Origin: Aphelidium insulamus
Lineage: Eukaryota > Aphelidiomycota > Aphelidea > Aphelidiaceae
DNA length: 64,000 nucleotides
Assembly: GCA_036784855.1 (NCBI GenBank)
Contig: JAZDSV010000001.1
Coordinates: 598,501 to 662,500, forward strand
Reading direction: 5' to 3'
The notes below the pieces were generated by a model, which had not been told where the DNA came from, did no database searches, and was given only the letters and a program-made list of their open reading frames with translations. Position 1 is the stretch's first letter. Each line of letters opens with the position of its first letter. Both the position numbers and the translations under genes were made by a program. Shown piece after piece: positions 23,401-33,448 of this stretch.

Positions 23401-26020
23401 GGATAAGCTGTTAGTTAGTGTATCAGCTGGATTTACCAAACTACAAAACAACTTGCCGTCTTGTGTTTCCGCGCTATGCAATAAATCTAAAGCGGATCCA
23501 GTAGAGCTTTTATAGTGTGAATCAGTGCTTCCTCGGCCTTGAGCTGAATTAAGGAATGAATTAATATCTGGCACGTAGGTAATCATTGCCTACCCTGGTA
23601 ATGACCACCGCTTAGCTGGCCAGAAGAATTTTGGCGACGACTAGGTCTTGCTGGTGCACTGGGCTGATGGTGCATCTTTGGCGCCAAACTGTTGCGCAAC
23701 TTCCTTGCATAATTTCGCCCAATGTAGCCGCGCCAAGCGCGCTGTATTTCCGTGGCCCAGTAGCTACGCTTCTGCTGAAGTAAATAATCCAGTACGGATA
23801 CCGCGACGGTCGATAGATGCATTCGCTGAAGTCCAATTTGATAAAGCGGCCCGGCCTCAGAGGTATCAAGCTGTTTAAATGCATGCTGCGCGATGTCCAC
23901 GCACTTGGCTTGCAGATCCGACATTGTATTATGCAAGTCCTTTTTGCCTTTTGCTTTCCGTCTACTCACCGTATACTGGTCGTGAGTGATGACATTGTAT
24001 CGTCGAAAGAATTCGAGGAACGTCATCTGGACTGGATACCCACTGCGATAGAGATGAACCACGTTTTCGAGCTGAGCAGATCGGGCCTGAACCAGCGCAT
24101 AATCCACATCAAATTCATTTACGTTCATATATACATTAGGCTTGATGCAAATGACGGAATGTATGTCCAGAGTGCCAACATGGTCTTGTACCAGCTGCAT
24201 GGCGTTGGTAAATCGGCCAATTAGGCCATGTGTACCGTCTGCGGGCATATAGTTATTAAATAATCGAGTAACTGACCCAATTCTCTGGCCCTCTAGTGCA
24301 CGAAGGAACATCTCGGGTGGGACCATTATACTATTGTGTGCCAGGAAATCTTCAACCTCGTACACCATTTCACCAAACGCGTGCACAACACCAAAAGCGC
24401 AGTCTTCCTGTTGCTGCGGGATAAAAACTTCCCCAGAATCACCGAAAGATTCCTGAATCTGGTATAGTAGTGTGTAAGTGGAAGGGTCGCGTTGGTTGGT
24501 TTCAAACTCGACCAACTCGTTAACGCTTTCAGCACCGGATTCCTGTGAGCCGTACATCAGATCGCGCCCGCATAGTATGGCGGCACAACGCTGCGTTGAC
24601 GCAAATTGTATGCGCTGCCATGGAATCCCATCCTCTTCATACTCGTCCTGCTCGCCTTCCAGAATTGACCGGGCAATCATGGAGTGGACAAGCTCGGCCG
24701 ACATATTAACCATATACTGGTTGAAGCAATTGCGTTCGCTCATTTCATTCCCCGGCATATCGAGTACACCTACCCACGCATCGTCGCAGTCTGGCGGGGG
24801 CGGCATCGCATCATTGGCGGCAGCAAGAAGCATATCGACCACTCGAGTGTATAAAATTTCCATAATTTTGTTACGACGGTCTACCAGCACACCAATTACG
24901 CTGTCGCCAACCGCCTGGCCAAAGTCCACACTGAGCAGGAAATCTTTCATGGCGGCGAAATCGGCGCCCAGAAGCAGACATGCATCGCGCAACGAGTCCA
25001 CCGAAAGCGGTTTGATGGTCACCTGTCGCTCTGTGGCGGACCTACCGCCAAGAACCGGCACAGCGATGAAATCAACATTGCCCAAGTGCAACAAGGCAGC
25101 AATCCAGCTGAGAACTTCGTGGCGTCGATTCTCCATGCCAAATGCTACGAGGCCTCGCCCCACTCTCTCAGTCCGTCGATACACTTGGCATCCATGTGCC
25201 GGTTGCTCTCGCCGCCCGCATGCCGAACAATGGCATAGTCGTGTAGGCGGTCAGAGAGGTAGAGCGCCTGCAGTTCATGCGGAGCGGCACCGCGCACCAG
25301 GTGGTAGAATATGTCATAGTTTTTCTCGCCGTCTTGCCGCGTCCACACTCGCGACGGTTCCATGCCGACAGCAGTGACGCGACATCCACTGATCACGGTG
25401 TTTGGGCCCTCGCCATCTGTGTCAAAGTATATTTGCGTGAATGTTCCCACCCGACTGGACCCGTGTGCGTTGAACAGTGTCTCGGCGCATATGAAGGGCC
25501 GTAACAGGGCCTGCACACTCTGCACGCGGTGTTCCATAGATTGCGGGTGCAGTTGGGCATCGTATATGGCGACGTCATCAGTGGCGGAAACACCGTCTTG
25601 GCGGAAGATGGCCGCAGTGCTCCTGCACGCCAGATAGTCCAGGATCATGTGGGCCGCGAATGACTTGCCACTTCCACTCTCGCCCGCCATAATGATTGTC
25701 TGCGGCCGCCGAGTAGACACCACTTGTCGGTGTGCGCGCTCAGCCACATCGTATGGATGAGGTGGCAGTCTCGACTCGACCTGTTCGGCGCTGCGCATAT
25801 TCGCGTATGCATACTTGTAACCGGGCGACGTGAATGTGGGCAGGTTCTCCCCGGGGTTGACGGCAAGCAGCACGCGTCCGCCCACGCCCGTGTATATCTC
25901 GCCGCTGGTGAAACGAGCGCGGAGCATATCTACAATTTCCTCTGTGCCCAGCGCATCCTGCGCACTGTTCTCCAGCAGATCGTCGGGCGGCAGCGCTGTT
26001 TCGGCGGCATTGTCGGCCAT
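20478..26020 (-). CDS. Myosin motor fused to IQ, calponin-homology, RhoGEF (DH-PH) and Arf-GEF (Sec7-PH) domains
   Basis: About 1,790 aa. From the N-terminus (right end): motor with P-loop GESGSGKS (residues 113-120), altered switch I NAHGSSRVG, switch II LDMPGNE, actin-site block VICIKPN, and one IQ motif IQRAWRGYIGR (about 23720). A CH domain follows (NEWLEEILGC to about 22990), then DH (about 22880-22080), PH (WRRFICKGSVWEV onward), Sec7 (about 21680-21100) with the glutamic-finger block FRLPGE, and a last PH (FSVANDSQRDNWCTQL). Introns at 23568-23593 (26 bp), about 23390-23440, 22862-22910 and about 22035-22085 join in frame, and DH, PH, Sec7 and PH share one message. The motor frame breaks by one base near 25145-25165. 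DH activates Rho-type and Sec7 Arf-type GTPases in known families, so an actin-based carrier of two GEFs is inferred. I know no described myosin class with this order. Confidence 0.85.
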
Positions 26021-26260
26021 GTCAAAATGGCTGTTGTTACAGCGGCGCCTCAATTTGCATTCGCACAAATACTCGCACGTGATTGGTCAAAAGCCTTGGC
26101 GCAAAGTCATTGCCGTCGATGAAAGTCTGCGACAGCTTCGCTTACATCCCGTACTTCAAATTGCACAGTCAGAAGTGTTCATTTGACCGCCGTTTTTTAT
26201 TTGTCGGTCATGGTGCTGTTGGTAGTTGGCATTGATATGGCTGTAGCACTGTAGAGACCT

Positions 26261-28270
26261 CTATGCCTGCAATACGAGGCTCTTGCGGGCCTTTAGAGTG
26301 TGGGCGACAAAGTCTTTCACGCTGGCGAAGGGATCTGCCTCAACACAGCTTTCAAAGGGCATAGGCGGCACAAATGCACTCGGCTCCACGGTGGTGGTGT
26401 AGTCGTTGAGCTCCAACTCCTCCTCCAAAACACTCTCGTACACCGACACGAAGGTGCCGTCCTTGTGGTCCACGTAGATCTCGTTGGTGTTGACATCATC
26501 CAAAACGCTGAGCACGTTGATGAAATGGTCCACTACGCGTCCATTGCGGGTGACGGTAGCGTTGTACTGTAGGACGTTAATACTACATCAAGTAATTTAG
26601 CAGATGACTCTCTGCTTGCCTCGACCTGCTTGAAGACGTTCAGCTCCGTCTCGGCCTTGACACTCAGGCAGGTGGGCAAGTCCGTCACGTACAAGTACGC
26701 GGCATCCTATGACAACATGGAAATCTCAGTATGGTGCTCAGTATGGGATGCGCAGACTACCTTTTCAATGAACAACTGGATGTCGTTGTCAGTGGTAGCG
26801 AGTGCAACGTGACCGTTGGCAACGTCAAATGCGATTTGACCGTTCATCTCCAAGCCGCCGTCAGTGAACTTGGCCGCAAACTGCTCTACCTTGGGGAACG
26901 CAATAGCTTTCGATGCTTGTTTCGAAAAGTTCTTGTACTTTTTAGCCACCAATATCGCATCTTTCACACTCTTGATGCTATCCGGTGCCTCGACACAGCT
27001 TTCAAAGGGCATAGGTGGTACAAACGCACTCGGCTCCACGGTGGTAGTGTAGTCGTTGAATTCAAGCTCTTCCTCCAAAACACTCTCATACAGCGCGACA
27101 AATGAGTGATCCTTGTGGTCCAAGTAGATCTCGTTACTGCTGACATCATCGAGAATGCTGCGCACATTTGTGAAATGGTCCACTACGCGGCCTTCGCGGT
27201 TGATGGTGCCATTGTACTACGGCAAAGTAAATACTAGGGTATTGATACTTGATAGTTCAAACTTGCCTCGACCTGCTTGAAGATGTTCAACTCGGTCTCG
27301 GTTTTTACGCTAAGGCACACGGGCAAGTCCGTCACGTACAAGTATGCGGCGTCCTACATAAGTCAGAATTAATTGTATCATTGGACCACCACGCTTGCGT
27401 ACCTTTTCAACGAAAAGTTGGATGTCCTTGTCACTGGTGGCAAGCGCAACATGACCATTGCTCACGTCGAATGCAATTTGGCCGTTCATCACCACGCCGC
27501 CGTCGGTGAACTTGGCGGCAAACTTGTCCACCTTGGGGAACTCGATAGCGCTTGAAGCAGGTTTCGCAAAGTACTTTTTGTACTTTTTCGCCACCAAAAC
27601 CGCATCTTTGATACTCTTGATGCTGTCGGGAAGAGGGGTGCAGACTTCAAATGGCTGCGATGGCACAAACAGGCTTGGCTCCACGGTGGTGGTGTAGTCA
27701 CTGAATTCAAGGTCCTCCTCCAAAAGGCTCTCATACAGTGCCACAAATCCGTGGTTCTTGTGGTCGACGTAGATCTCATTGTTGCCGTCTCCATCGAGCA
27801 GGCTGAGAACATTGACAAAGTGATCCACAGCTTGTCCATTGCGCATGATTGTCGCGTTGTACTGTAGGTACGATAAGTCAATGATCAGTAAGAATATCAA
27901 TGCACTGACTTGCCTTGACATTCTTGAAGATGTTCATCTCGGTCTCTGCCTCCACGCTGACGCAGACGGGAAAATCTGCCAAGTACAAGTATCCGGCGTT
28001 CTTCATTAATATTAAATATTCAGCGACTATAAATGTCATGCACGTAAATAATACCTTTTCAATAAACAGCTTGTCGCCCTCGCTGGATGTGAGCACAGCG
28101 TGTCCGCCGGGCACGTCATATGCAACGTGGCCATTCAACTCGTTGCCACCATCGGTGAACTTGGCAGCAAACTTGTCCACCTTGGGGAACGGGATGTCTT
28201 TGGGGGTCGGGCTGGCCAAAGACGTCACGGCCAGCACGGAGAGTGCAAGGGCAGAGTACTGAGCGAGCAT
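26261..28270 (-). CDS. Secreted protein with three tandem copies of the local family domain
   Basis: The protein has 565 aa in seven exons: 28055-28270, 27914-28000, 27403-27861, 27267-27353, 26761-27216, 26620-26706 and 26261-26566. All introns are phase 0. One signal peptide (AQYSALALSVLAVTSLA) precedes three repeats of about 185 aa. Each repeat has a KFAAKFTDGG start, a VEK or IEK exon end, an 87-bp middle exon (YLYVTDLPVCLSV type) and a last part with NEIYVDHK, DYTTTVEP and PPMPFESC. The first intron of each repeat is GT-AG and the second is GC-AG in all three. This shows that whole intron-containing units were duplicated. Repeats 2 and 3 are closest to each other. Two Cys per repeat may form a disulphide. 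No family was recognised. The absence of membrane segments fits a wall, vesicle or secreted role. Confidence 0.85.
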
Positions 28271-28438
28271 TTTAAAATCTCTTGAGGATTGCCACCGTGT
28301 GGGAACATTACGGCGCTTTGTAAGCACGTGGCGCAGTGATTGTCCAAGCACGGATTGTCAAAGGCGGCATAGGTTGTTAGCTTGTTGCCTAGCAACGCTT
28401 TGAGCATAAGTGACACGAGCACCGGCACTGTTCCTCAT

Positions 28439-28740
28439 CTTGATAAGATTTGAGGTGAAGTCTTATCAAGTTGCACTTACTCTGCTTGAAGGTAATAGAC
28501 CTTGATAAGACTTGAGGTGAGGCGCGTGTTGCTTGACTCACTCTGCTTGAAGGAAATAGATCTTGATAAGACTTGAGGTGAAGTCTTATCAAGTTGTACT
28601 TACTCTGCTTGAAGGTAATCTTGATAAGACTTGAGATAGAGCGCGCATTGCTTGCACTCACTCTGCTTGATGGTAATAGATCTTGATAAGACTTGAGGTG
28701 AAGCGGGCGTTGCTTGCACTCGCTCTGCTTGAAGATCACG
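28439..28740. repeat. Five-unit tandem repeat of about 60 bp with palindromic units
   Basis: Units start with cttgataaga at 28439, 28501, 28562, 28620 and 28682. Units 1 and 3 contain a near-perfect inverted repeat: a 13-base arm (cttgataagactt) and its complement around a gaggtg loop. Units 2, 4 and 5 replace the second arm with a gcgcgtgttgcttg-type sequence. All end in ctctgcttga. The array lies about 170 bp upstream of the triple-domain secreted-protein gene. Confidence 0.9.
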
Positions 28741-29171
28741 AGAGACCTACCGGAGAATCTTAATAACAGAGCACTCAAGGTCGTCAGTCACTCGAACTGA
28801 ACTAGAGTTTCTTTCGGATGTCCGACATATGTTGGTCCTTAAAAGAATGAGTCATTGTCTATAAAAGATCAAATTGTGCATGCAAAGTCCACAGGTTTGC
28901 GTGTAGCCGAACAAACTTCTGTATTAGTTCTGTTCAGTACATGTATTTATATACAGCTATTGGTGTAAGATACTCTGAACAATTGAAGTTACTGTATCCA
29001 ATGCAGGATGCTCCCCCTCGCAAAGAGTAAGTAAGTACGTAGATTGTATCTGCTGGGCTGTATTAATATGAGATGCGCAGAGTACATAACCGGGATGCCG
29101 CATTGTTATGCAGAGTCGATACAAGCACATGCGCAGAAATTACCAGACCCACTATAATAGAAATAGAATTA
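28741..29171. other. Intergenic region
   Basis: AT-rich spacer between the palindromic repeat array and the mitochondrial IF3 gene. I see no RNA gene or coding exon in it. Confidence 0.4.
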
Positions 29172-29834
29172 ATGCTCCGACTAATCAGGTGGCGACACGT
29201 TGCCGCGACCGCCCTGAAGGCGCCGGCTGCCCCGCAGTCCCCCAACGGCCAGGCGCTTGTCATAGGCGCGGATGGAGTCAAGCTGGGCTTCCGGCCACTG
29301 CGCGATCTGGCATCGCTGCGGTACTCTGCGGTCGGCACCACCACGCACCCGGATGACGGGTTGCGCGTCCCAGTGTGCCGCATCCAGCCCGCCGCATCTG
29401 CACAGGCTCCATCCACATCTACACCACCATCACCATCACGCGACGACCACCAGGGTAAAGTCGCGCAGACAAAGCAGCAACAGCAACAGCAACAGCAACG
29501 CATGAAGGAAATCAGGATACGCGCCGCCATTGGCGAGCACGACTTGGACGTCAAGATGCGGCACATGCACGAGCTGCTCACGCGGCGCAACTGCCGAGTG
29601 CGCATCACCCTGCTGCAGGATGAGCGGCGGCGGTTCTCACTGCACCAGCCGCCCCCGATGGACACATCGCTGCTGCAGCGCATACAACAAGAGCTGGTAA
29701 AGTCCGCGGGTGCCCGCGTATTCCAGCCGATACAACTAGTCGCCTCCTCGGCCTCGGCCAGCGGACACCGCGGAGGTCAGTCGGCGGCACTGGTGCTGCA
29801 ACCGTCCACGAAGCCGTCCGCGCCAGATGAATAG
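29172..29834 (+). CDS. MTIF3: Mitochondrial translation initiation factor IF-3
   Basis: This is a single exon of 220 aa. The N-terminus (MLRLIRWRHVAATALKAP) is basic and amphipathic, like a mitochondrial presequence. An in-frame ATG at 29073 would add 33 residues and hide it, so I chose 29172. The IF3 C-terminal domain is clear near 29505-29620: KEIRIRAAIGEHDLDVKMRH then RVRITLL, the family pattern KEIRLxxxIxxHDxxxKxxxAxxFL...VKVxL. IF3 keeps the small mitoribosomal subunit free and helps start-codon selection. A polyglutamine run (29478-29500) links the N- and C-terminal domains. The C-terminal tail is Ser/Ala-rich. Confidence 0.85.
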   Translation: MLRLIRWRHVAATALKAPAAPQSPNGQALVIGADGVKLGFRPLRDLASLRYSAVGTTTHPDDGLRVPVCRIQPAASAQAPSTSTPPSPSRDDHQGKVAQTKQQQQQQQQRMKEIRIRAAIGEHDLDVKMRHMHELLTRRNCRVRITLLQDERRRFSLHQPPPMDTSLLQRIQQELVKSAGARVFQPIQLVASSASASGHRGGQSAALVLQPSTKPSAPDE

Positions 29835-29875
29835 AGAGAGAGACTATCGTTGCTGTGTGCTGTCTGCTCAGGTTG

Positions 29876-29876
<1 letters not shown>

Positions 29877-29959
<83 letters not shown>

Positions 29960-29965
29960 ACACCC
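29877..29965. repeat. (CA)n microsatellite, about 40 units
   Basis: A long ca-dinucleotide run lies between the stop codon of mtIF3 (29834) and the start of the SH3 gene (29973), so it occupies the whole promoter interval of the downstream gene. Confidence 0.97.
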
Positions 29966-29972
29966 GCCAACA

Positions 29973-31051
29973 ATGGATGCAGGCAGCGGCACGGCTGGGC
30001 AGGCAACCGGCGCACCTGCTCCCACGGCCAAAGCGTCTCGGTCTGCATCTCCCTCATCGGACAGTGCACCGCCATCCGCCACGGCGCTCGACTTGGGTAG
30101 AGTGCTCCCGTGTCCACTTCTTCTATGGCATGTACGCTCACGCTGCCGTGTGCACCACCGCTAGAGATACACGAGCTGGGTGCAGTGTACAGCATTGGTG
30201 TAGCTGCAGAAGAGTCTGCCACCGCCGACCGAGTGGTATATGTCCGGTTGGACTTGCAGTCATCGCTGGACGGCTCATCCACAGCAACTACTGCCGCCAC
30301 CACCGCCAAGAACAAGCTTCCCGTTACCGCAGATAATGCCGGCATTCAACTCAACATCAAGCGGCAGCCAGGGGATGTTGCCAGTGAAGAAGTTGCTGAT
30401 GGCATTCCCGTTGAGGCGCTTACACTTACATTGCTGGTACAGCATCCACACTATTACTGGCAGCGGTGAAATCTCATTGCCCTGCACGCAGCCACCACTG
30501 CACAGTATAAGAGAACAACTGGTGGCGGCAGGCTACGTGGATGCATTAAATAACTGTGTTGTACTGGACAAGCTGCCTGCATTCCCTGGAGCCAAGGACT
30601 CCACTGTCAGCTTGCCCGATGTCGTGGATGCTGTCGTTGTACAGCTGGAACTGGCACTCCAGACAAGTCGGGCCAGTATAGGTAGTGATACAATAACTGT
30701 ATTCTCAACTTATATTATTGAAACTATATCCATGCAGCGTCACCAATAATTGTGCGCGACTTTGCATACCCGGTGTCTTCGCCATTCCATTGGGCGCGTT
30801 TCAGCCTGTCGCCGGCAGTGCCGCTACGGCAGGTCAAGGCGCTGTACGACTTTGAAGCACAAGATGAGAATGAGCTCAACTTCAATGCCGACGACATTAT
30901 CGATGTTATTGATGAGCGGGCCGATGGTTGGATAATTGGAATACTGAATGGGCTGAGTGGTTTGGTGCCGGCAAACCACGTGGAACCTGTTCAGAACTCT
31001 GTCAAACAAGAGCAGGTGGCACCCACCGCTCTAAACAAGGTGTCGGCATAA
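29973..31051 (+). CDS. SH3-domain protein
   Basis: The protein has 299 aa in four exons (29973-30096, 30165-30436, 30492-30681, 30738-31051) that sum to whole codons. The C-terminal SH3 domain (about 30833-30990) is canonical: ALYDFEAQDENELNF, then WIIGILNGLSGLVPANHVE with the ALYDF, GLVPxNHV and Trp ligand-binding positions. The N-terminal 200 residues contain EIHELGAVYSIGV, beta-rich sequence and VRDFAYPVSSPFHW before the SH3. I do not recognise this part. Proteins of this size with a lone C-terminal SH3 usually act as adaptors in actin or membrane traffic. Which proline-rich partner it binds is unknown. Confidence 0.78.
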
Positions 31052-31242
31052 GTTATTTTCAGTTCATTTGGTTAACAGAGCTGTTGCTACAATAATTTTG
31101 CTGTTCTACATTATCTACATTGTGTGAACATACATAACTGCAATCAAGAATAGGGTTTCGGTTGAGAGCCAGATTGCAATTGCCCCTCCTTGACCAGCCG
31201 CCGCCGCCCATCCATCCATCCACCCGTCATACACAGCCCGCA

Positions 31243-31726
31243 ATGGTACGTGTGTGCGCCGGCATTGAGTACGCGTGTGGATGCCCTATGCTCACATTTG
31301 CTGTGTGCGTGTAGGTGAAGGCATACGAGTTGCGCAGCAAGAAGAAGGACGAGCTGGTCAAGCAGCTGGAGGAGCTCAAGCAGGAGCTTGCCACTCTGCG
31401 CGTGCAAAAGGTGGCCGGCAACCAGAAGGTGTTCAAGATGTACGTGAATTTTCATTTGGAGACTCAATGGCATTGTACTCACACGCTGACGCAGCCACTC
31501 TGTCCGCAAGTCCATCGCGTGCGTGCTCACTGTGATCAGCCAGCAGCAGCGTGACGCACTCAAGCTCGAGTACAAGGGCAAGAAGCACCTGCCGCTGGAC
31601 CTGCGCACCAAGAAGACCCGCGCTATCCGCCGACGACTGACCAAGGCTGAGAGCGGCCGCAAGACCGAGCGACAGATGAAGAACCTTCGACACTTTGCAC
31701 CCAGAAAGTACGCGGTCAAGGCCTAG
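31243..31726 (+). CDS. RPL35: 60S ribosomal protein L35 (uL29)
   Basis: The protein has 119 aa in three exons: 31243-31245 (the ATG alone), 31315-31439 and 31495-31726. The sequence [20 protein letters not shown], then [12 protein letters not shown] and the basic tail [19 protein letters not shown], is diagnostic for eukaryotic L35. It sits at the peptide exit tunnel of the large subunit. The first intron directly follows the start codon, an arrangement also known in yeast RPL35 genes. The upstream 31180-31240 stretch contains tccatcca repeats and pyrimidine-rich sequence, as in many ribosomal-protein promoters. Confidence 0.96.
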
Positions 31727-31947
31727 ATGAGCAGCCGCCGCGTCACTGAGCTTACGTGGAGGGAATAAAGATACTTCTTCGCAAGTATCCTGACAGTGTC
31801 CCCCGTCTCGGCTACTGTTTACGATGTATCGTGCATTCCGGTGCGATCTGGATTACTATCCATCGACTCTCGACGTACAACTACGTACGCCCACATGCAA
31901 CATAACATACAGCATACACGCAAATCTATGCACACACAACAGTCCGG

Positions 31948-32862
31948 TCAGTCTTCAAAGAGCCAGCGGTTCTTGAGTTTCTTCTTCTCGGCATTACGCC
32001 GCTTGTAAGTCTCCAGCTCCTTCTTGGTGGGCTTGCGCGCTCTTTGTGCCTGTCCCGCAGCTCTACCGCTACTCCCACTGCCAGCACCACTTGCAGCAGC
32101 CGCTCCCTCCATGATGAGCCGCTTGCCGCGCTCCTCCGCCCACGTGTCATAGTCAAAGTAGTTGTGCATGAGGCGCTTGGTCTTGGCCGCGGCGCCCATG
32201 GCCACCGGATTGTGGTCGGCGGGCTTGGCCTCGAACTTGTTGGACCGCGCGTTGAAGAAGCCACCAACGGTGTAGTCGGCGTAGTGAGACTGGCCGGCGG
32301 CAGCGTACACGCCACCCGGCTCCGCGCCGGCATTCACGCCGGCAGTGTACTGTGAATTGGCGCCGGTGGCCGCGGCAGATGACATTTGCGCCGACGGTCC
32401 AGCCGTGGTGGCCAATGCAGCTGCGTGCTGGTCCTTCACGTGGTGCTGTGACGTGATGGCGGCAGATGACGAGGTGGGTGCCACGCCGACGCCGCCGCCA
32501 CCGCCACCACCACTGGTCGCTTCGTAGTTGTACGCGTAGCCACCGCTGTAGTAGTCATATGCCGGCTGCTGCGTGAGAGGAGTGGGCGCTACCGTGGGCG
32601 CTGTACTGATGCCGATACTCGCTGCACCCACGGTACCGCGGGTCGCAGATGATGTGGCAGCATCAGCGGCAGCATCGTGACCAGCCTGCCCACCCAGCGC
32701 CTCGTCCAGCTCCCAGACGGTGGCATTGGTGGATACGTTCCAAAAGTAGTGCGCGCCACTAGCCTCGTCCCAGACCGGTTTCCACGACGTGCCACTGAGC
32801 TGCTTCACCAGCGCGGCATGCTCCGCGTGGCGATCCACGGCGTCCGGCTCCTCCGCGGGCAT
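31948..32862 (-). CDS. WW-domain protein, probably nuclear (splicing-related type)
   Basis: This is a single exon of 304 aa. A WW-like domain lies at residues 27-58 (WKPVWDEASGAHYFWNVSTN, then TVWEL). The final proline position is not conserved. The middle is Ala/Gly/Ser/Thr-rich with polyglycine. The C-terminus is conserved: YTVGGFFNARSNKFEA, MHNYFDYDTW and KPTKKELETYKRRNAEKKKL, ending in WLFED. I associate this tail with small fungal WW proteins that have basic, nuclear-localising ends and sometimes occur with the spliceosome, but that is memory of the family type only. The gene faces RPL35, 221 bp away. Confidence 0.7.
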   Translation of the reverse strand: MPAEEPDAVDRHAEHAALVKQLSGTSWKPVWDEASGAHYFWNVSTNATVWELDEALGGQAGHDAAADAATSSATRGTVGAASIGISTAPTVAPTPLTQQPAYDYYSGGYAYNYEATSGGGGGGGVGVAPTSSSAAITSQHHVKDQHAAALATTAGPSAQMSSAAATGANSQYTAGVNAGAEPGGVYAAAGQSHYADYTVGGFFNARSNKFEAKPADHNPVAMGAAAKTKRLMHNYFDYDTWAEERGKRLIMEGAAAASGAGSGSSGRAAGQAQRARKPTKKELETYKRRNAEKKKLKNRWLFED

Positions 32863-33448
32863 AATGTATGGGATTGTTGTTAAGTATTTAAAGCTGGCGT
32901 CGATTTTCTTCCTTTCATTTTGGACTCGTTTGGTGGTTTTGGGGCTTTGACCAAGTTGGTGACTCTACGGCTTGCGCGCGCTGCTGCTCCCAGGTCCAAC
33001 ATAGCGGTTTGCGAAAGTTCTCGTCGTTTAAGGACACGTTTGTCTGTGGCCGTCATGAAGGCAACCGCTTGCAGCTTGCTTGAGCGTTGTGGGCAATAAC
33101 TTCATCATCCATATTAAACCCCCAATAACGTCTAATCATGCAAGGCGCAGCCAATAAGCTGTGCCTCTGCGACGCCGGCCAACTTGGCGCATTATCATAA
33201 TTACAAAGTCCATGGCAGTTATGGAGCGCAAGCGTGTTCAGGGCTACACTATTACGTGAATAACTATAGTGTATCAGTGTATGCTTCAGACTGTACCGGA
33301 ACCAACTGGAGGTACATGCACAAGGTGCAGACCTACTGCTGGTGGAAACTATAGTGATCTGACCATGCTGACCTGTTAACTATGCAACTTATTAATGACA
33401 GCTTCCTGACACGGACAATGTCTCACTGAATATATTCCAAGCATGCTG
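32863..33448. other. Intergenic region
   Basis: 586 bp without a supported gene, lying upstream of the WW-protein gene and downstream of Spc24. I found no tRNA-like cloverleaf, long repeat or transposon end. Confidence 0.45.

Noticed and set aside
26960-27970. Treating the secreted-family copies at 26-28 kb as three separate genes
   Set aside because: Only the first copy has a signal peptide and start codon. The others begin inside an exon shared with the previous repeat, and the seven-exon model sums to whole codons.
29850-30336. Open frames made of (HT)n or (VC)n across the CA repeat
   Set aside because: Dinucleotide repeats give endless open frames. No conserved sequence follows in those frames.
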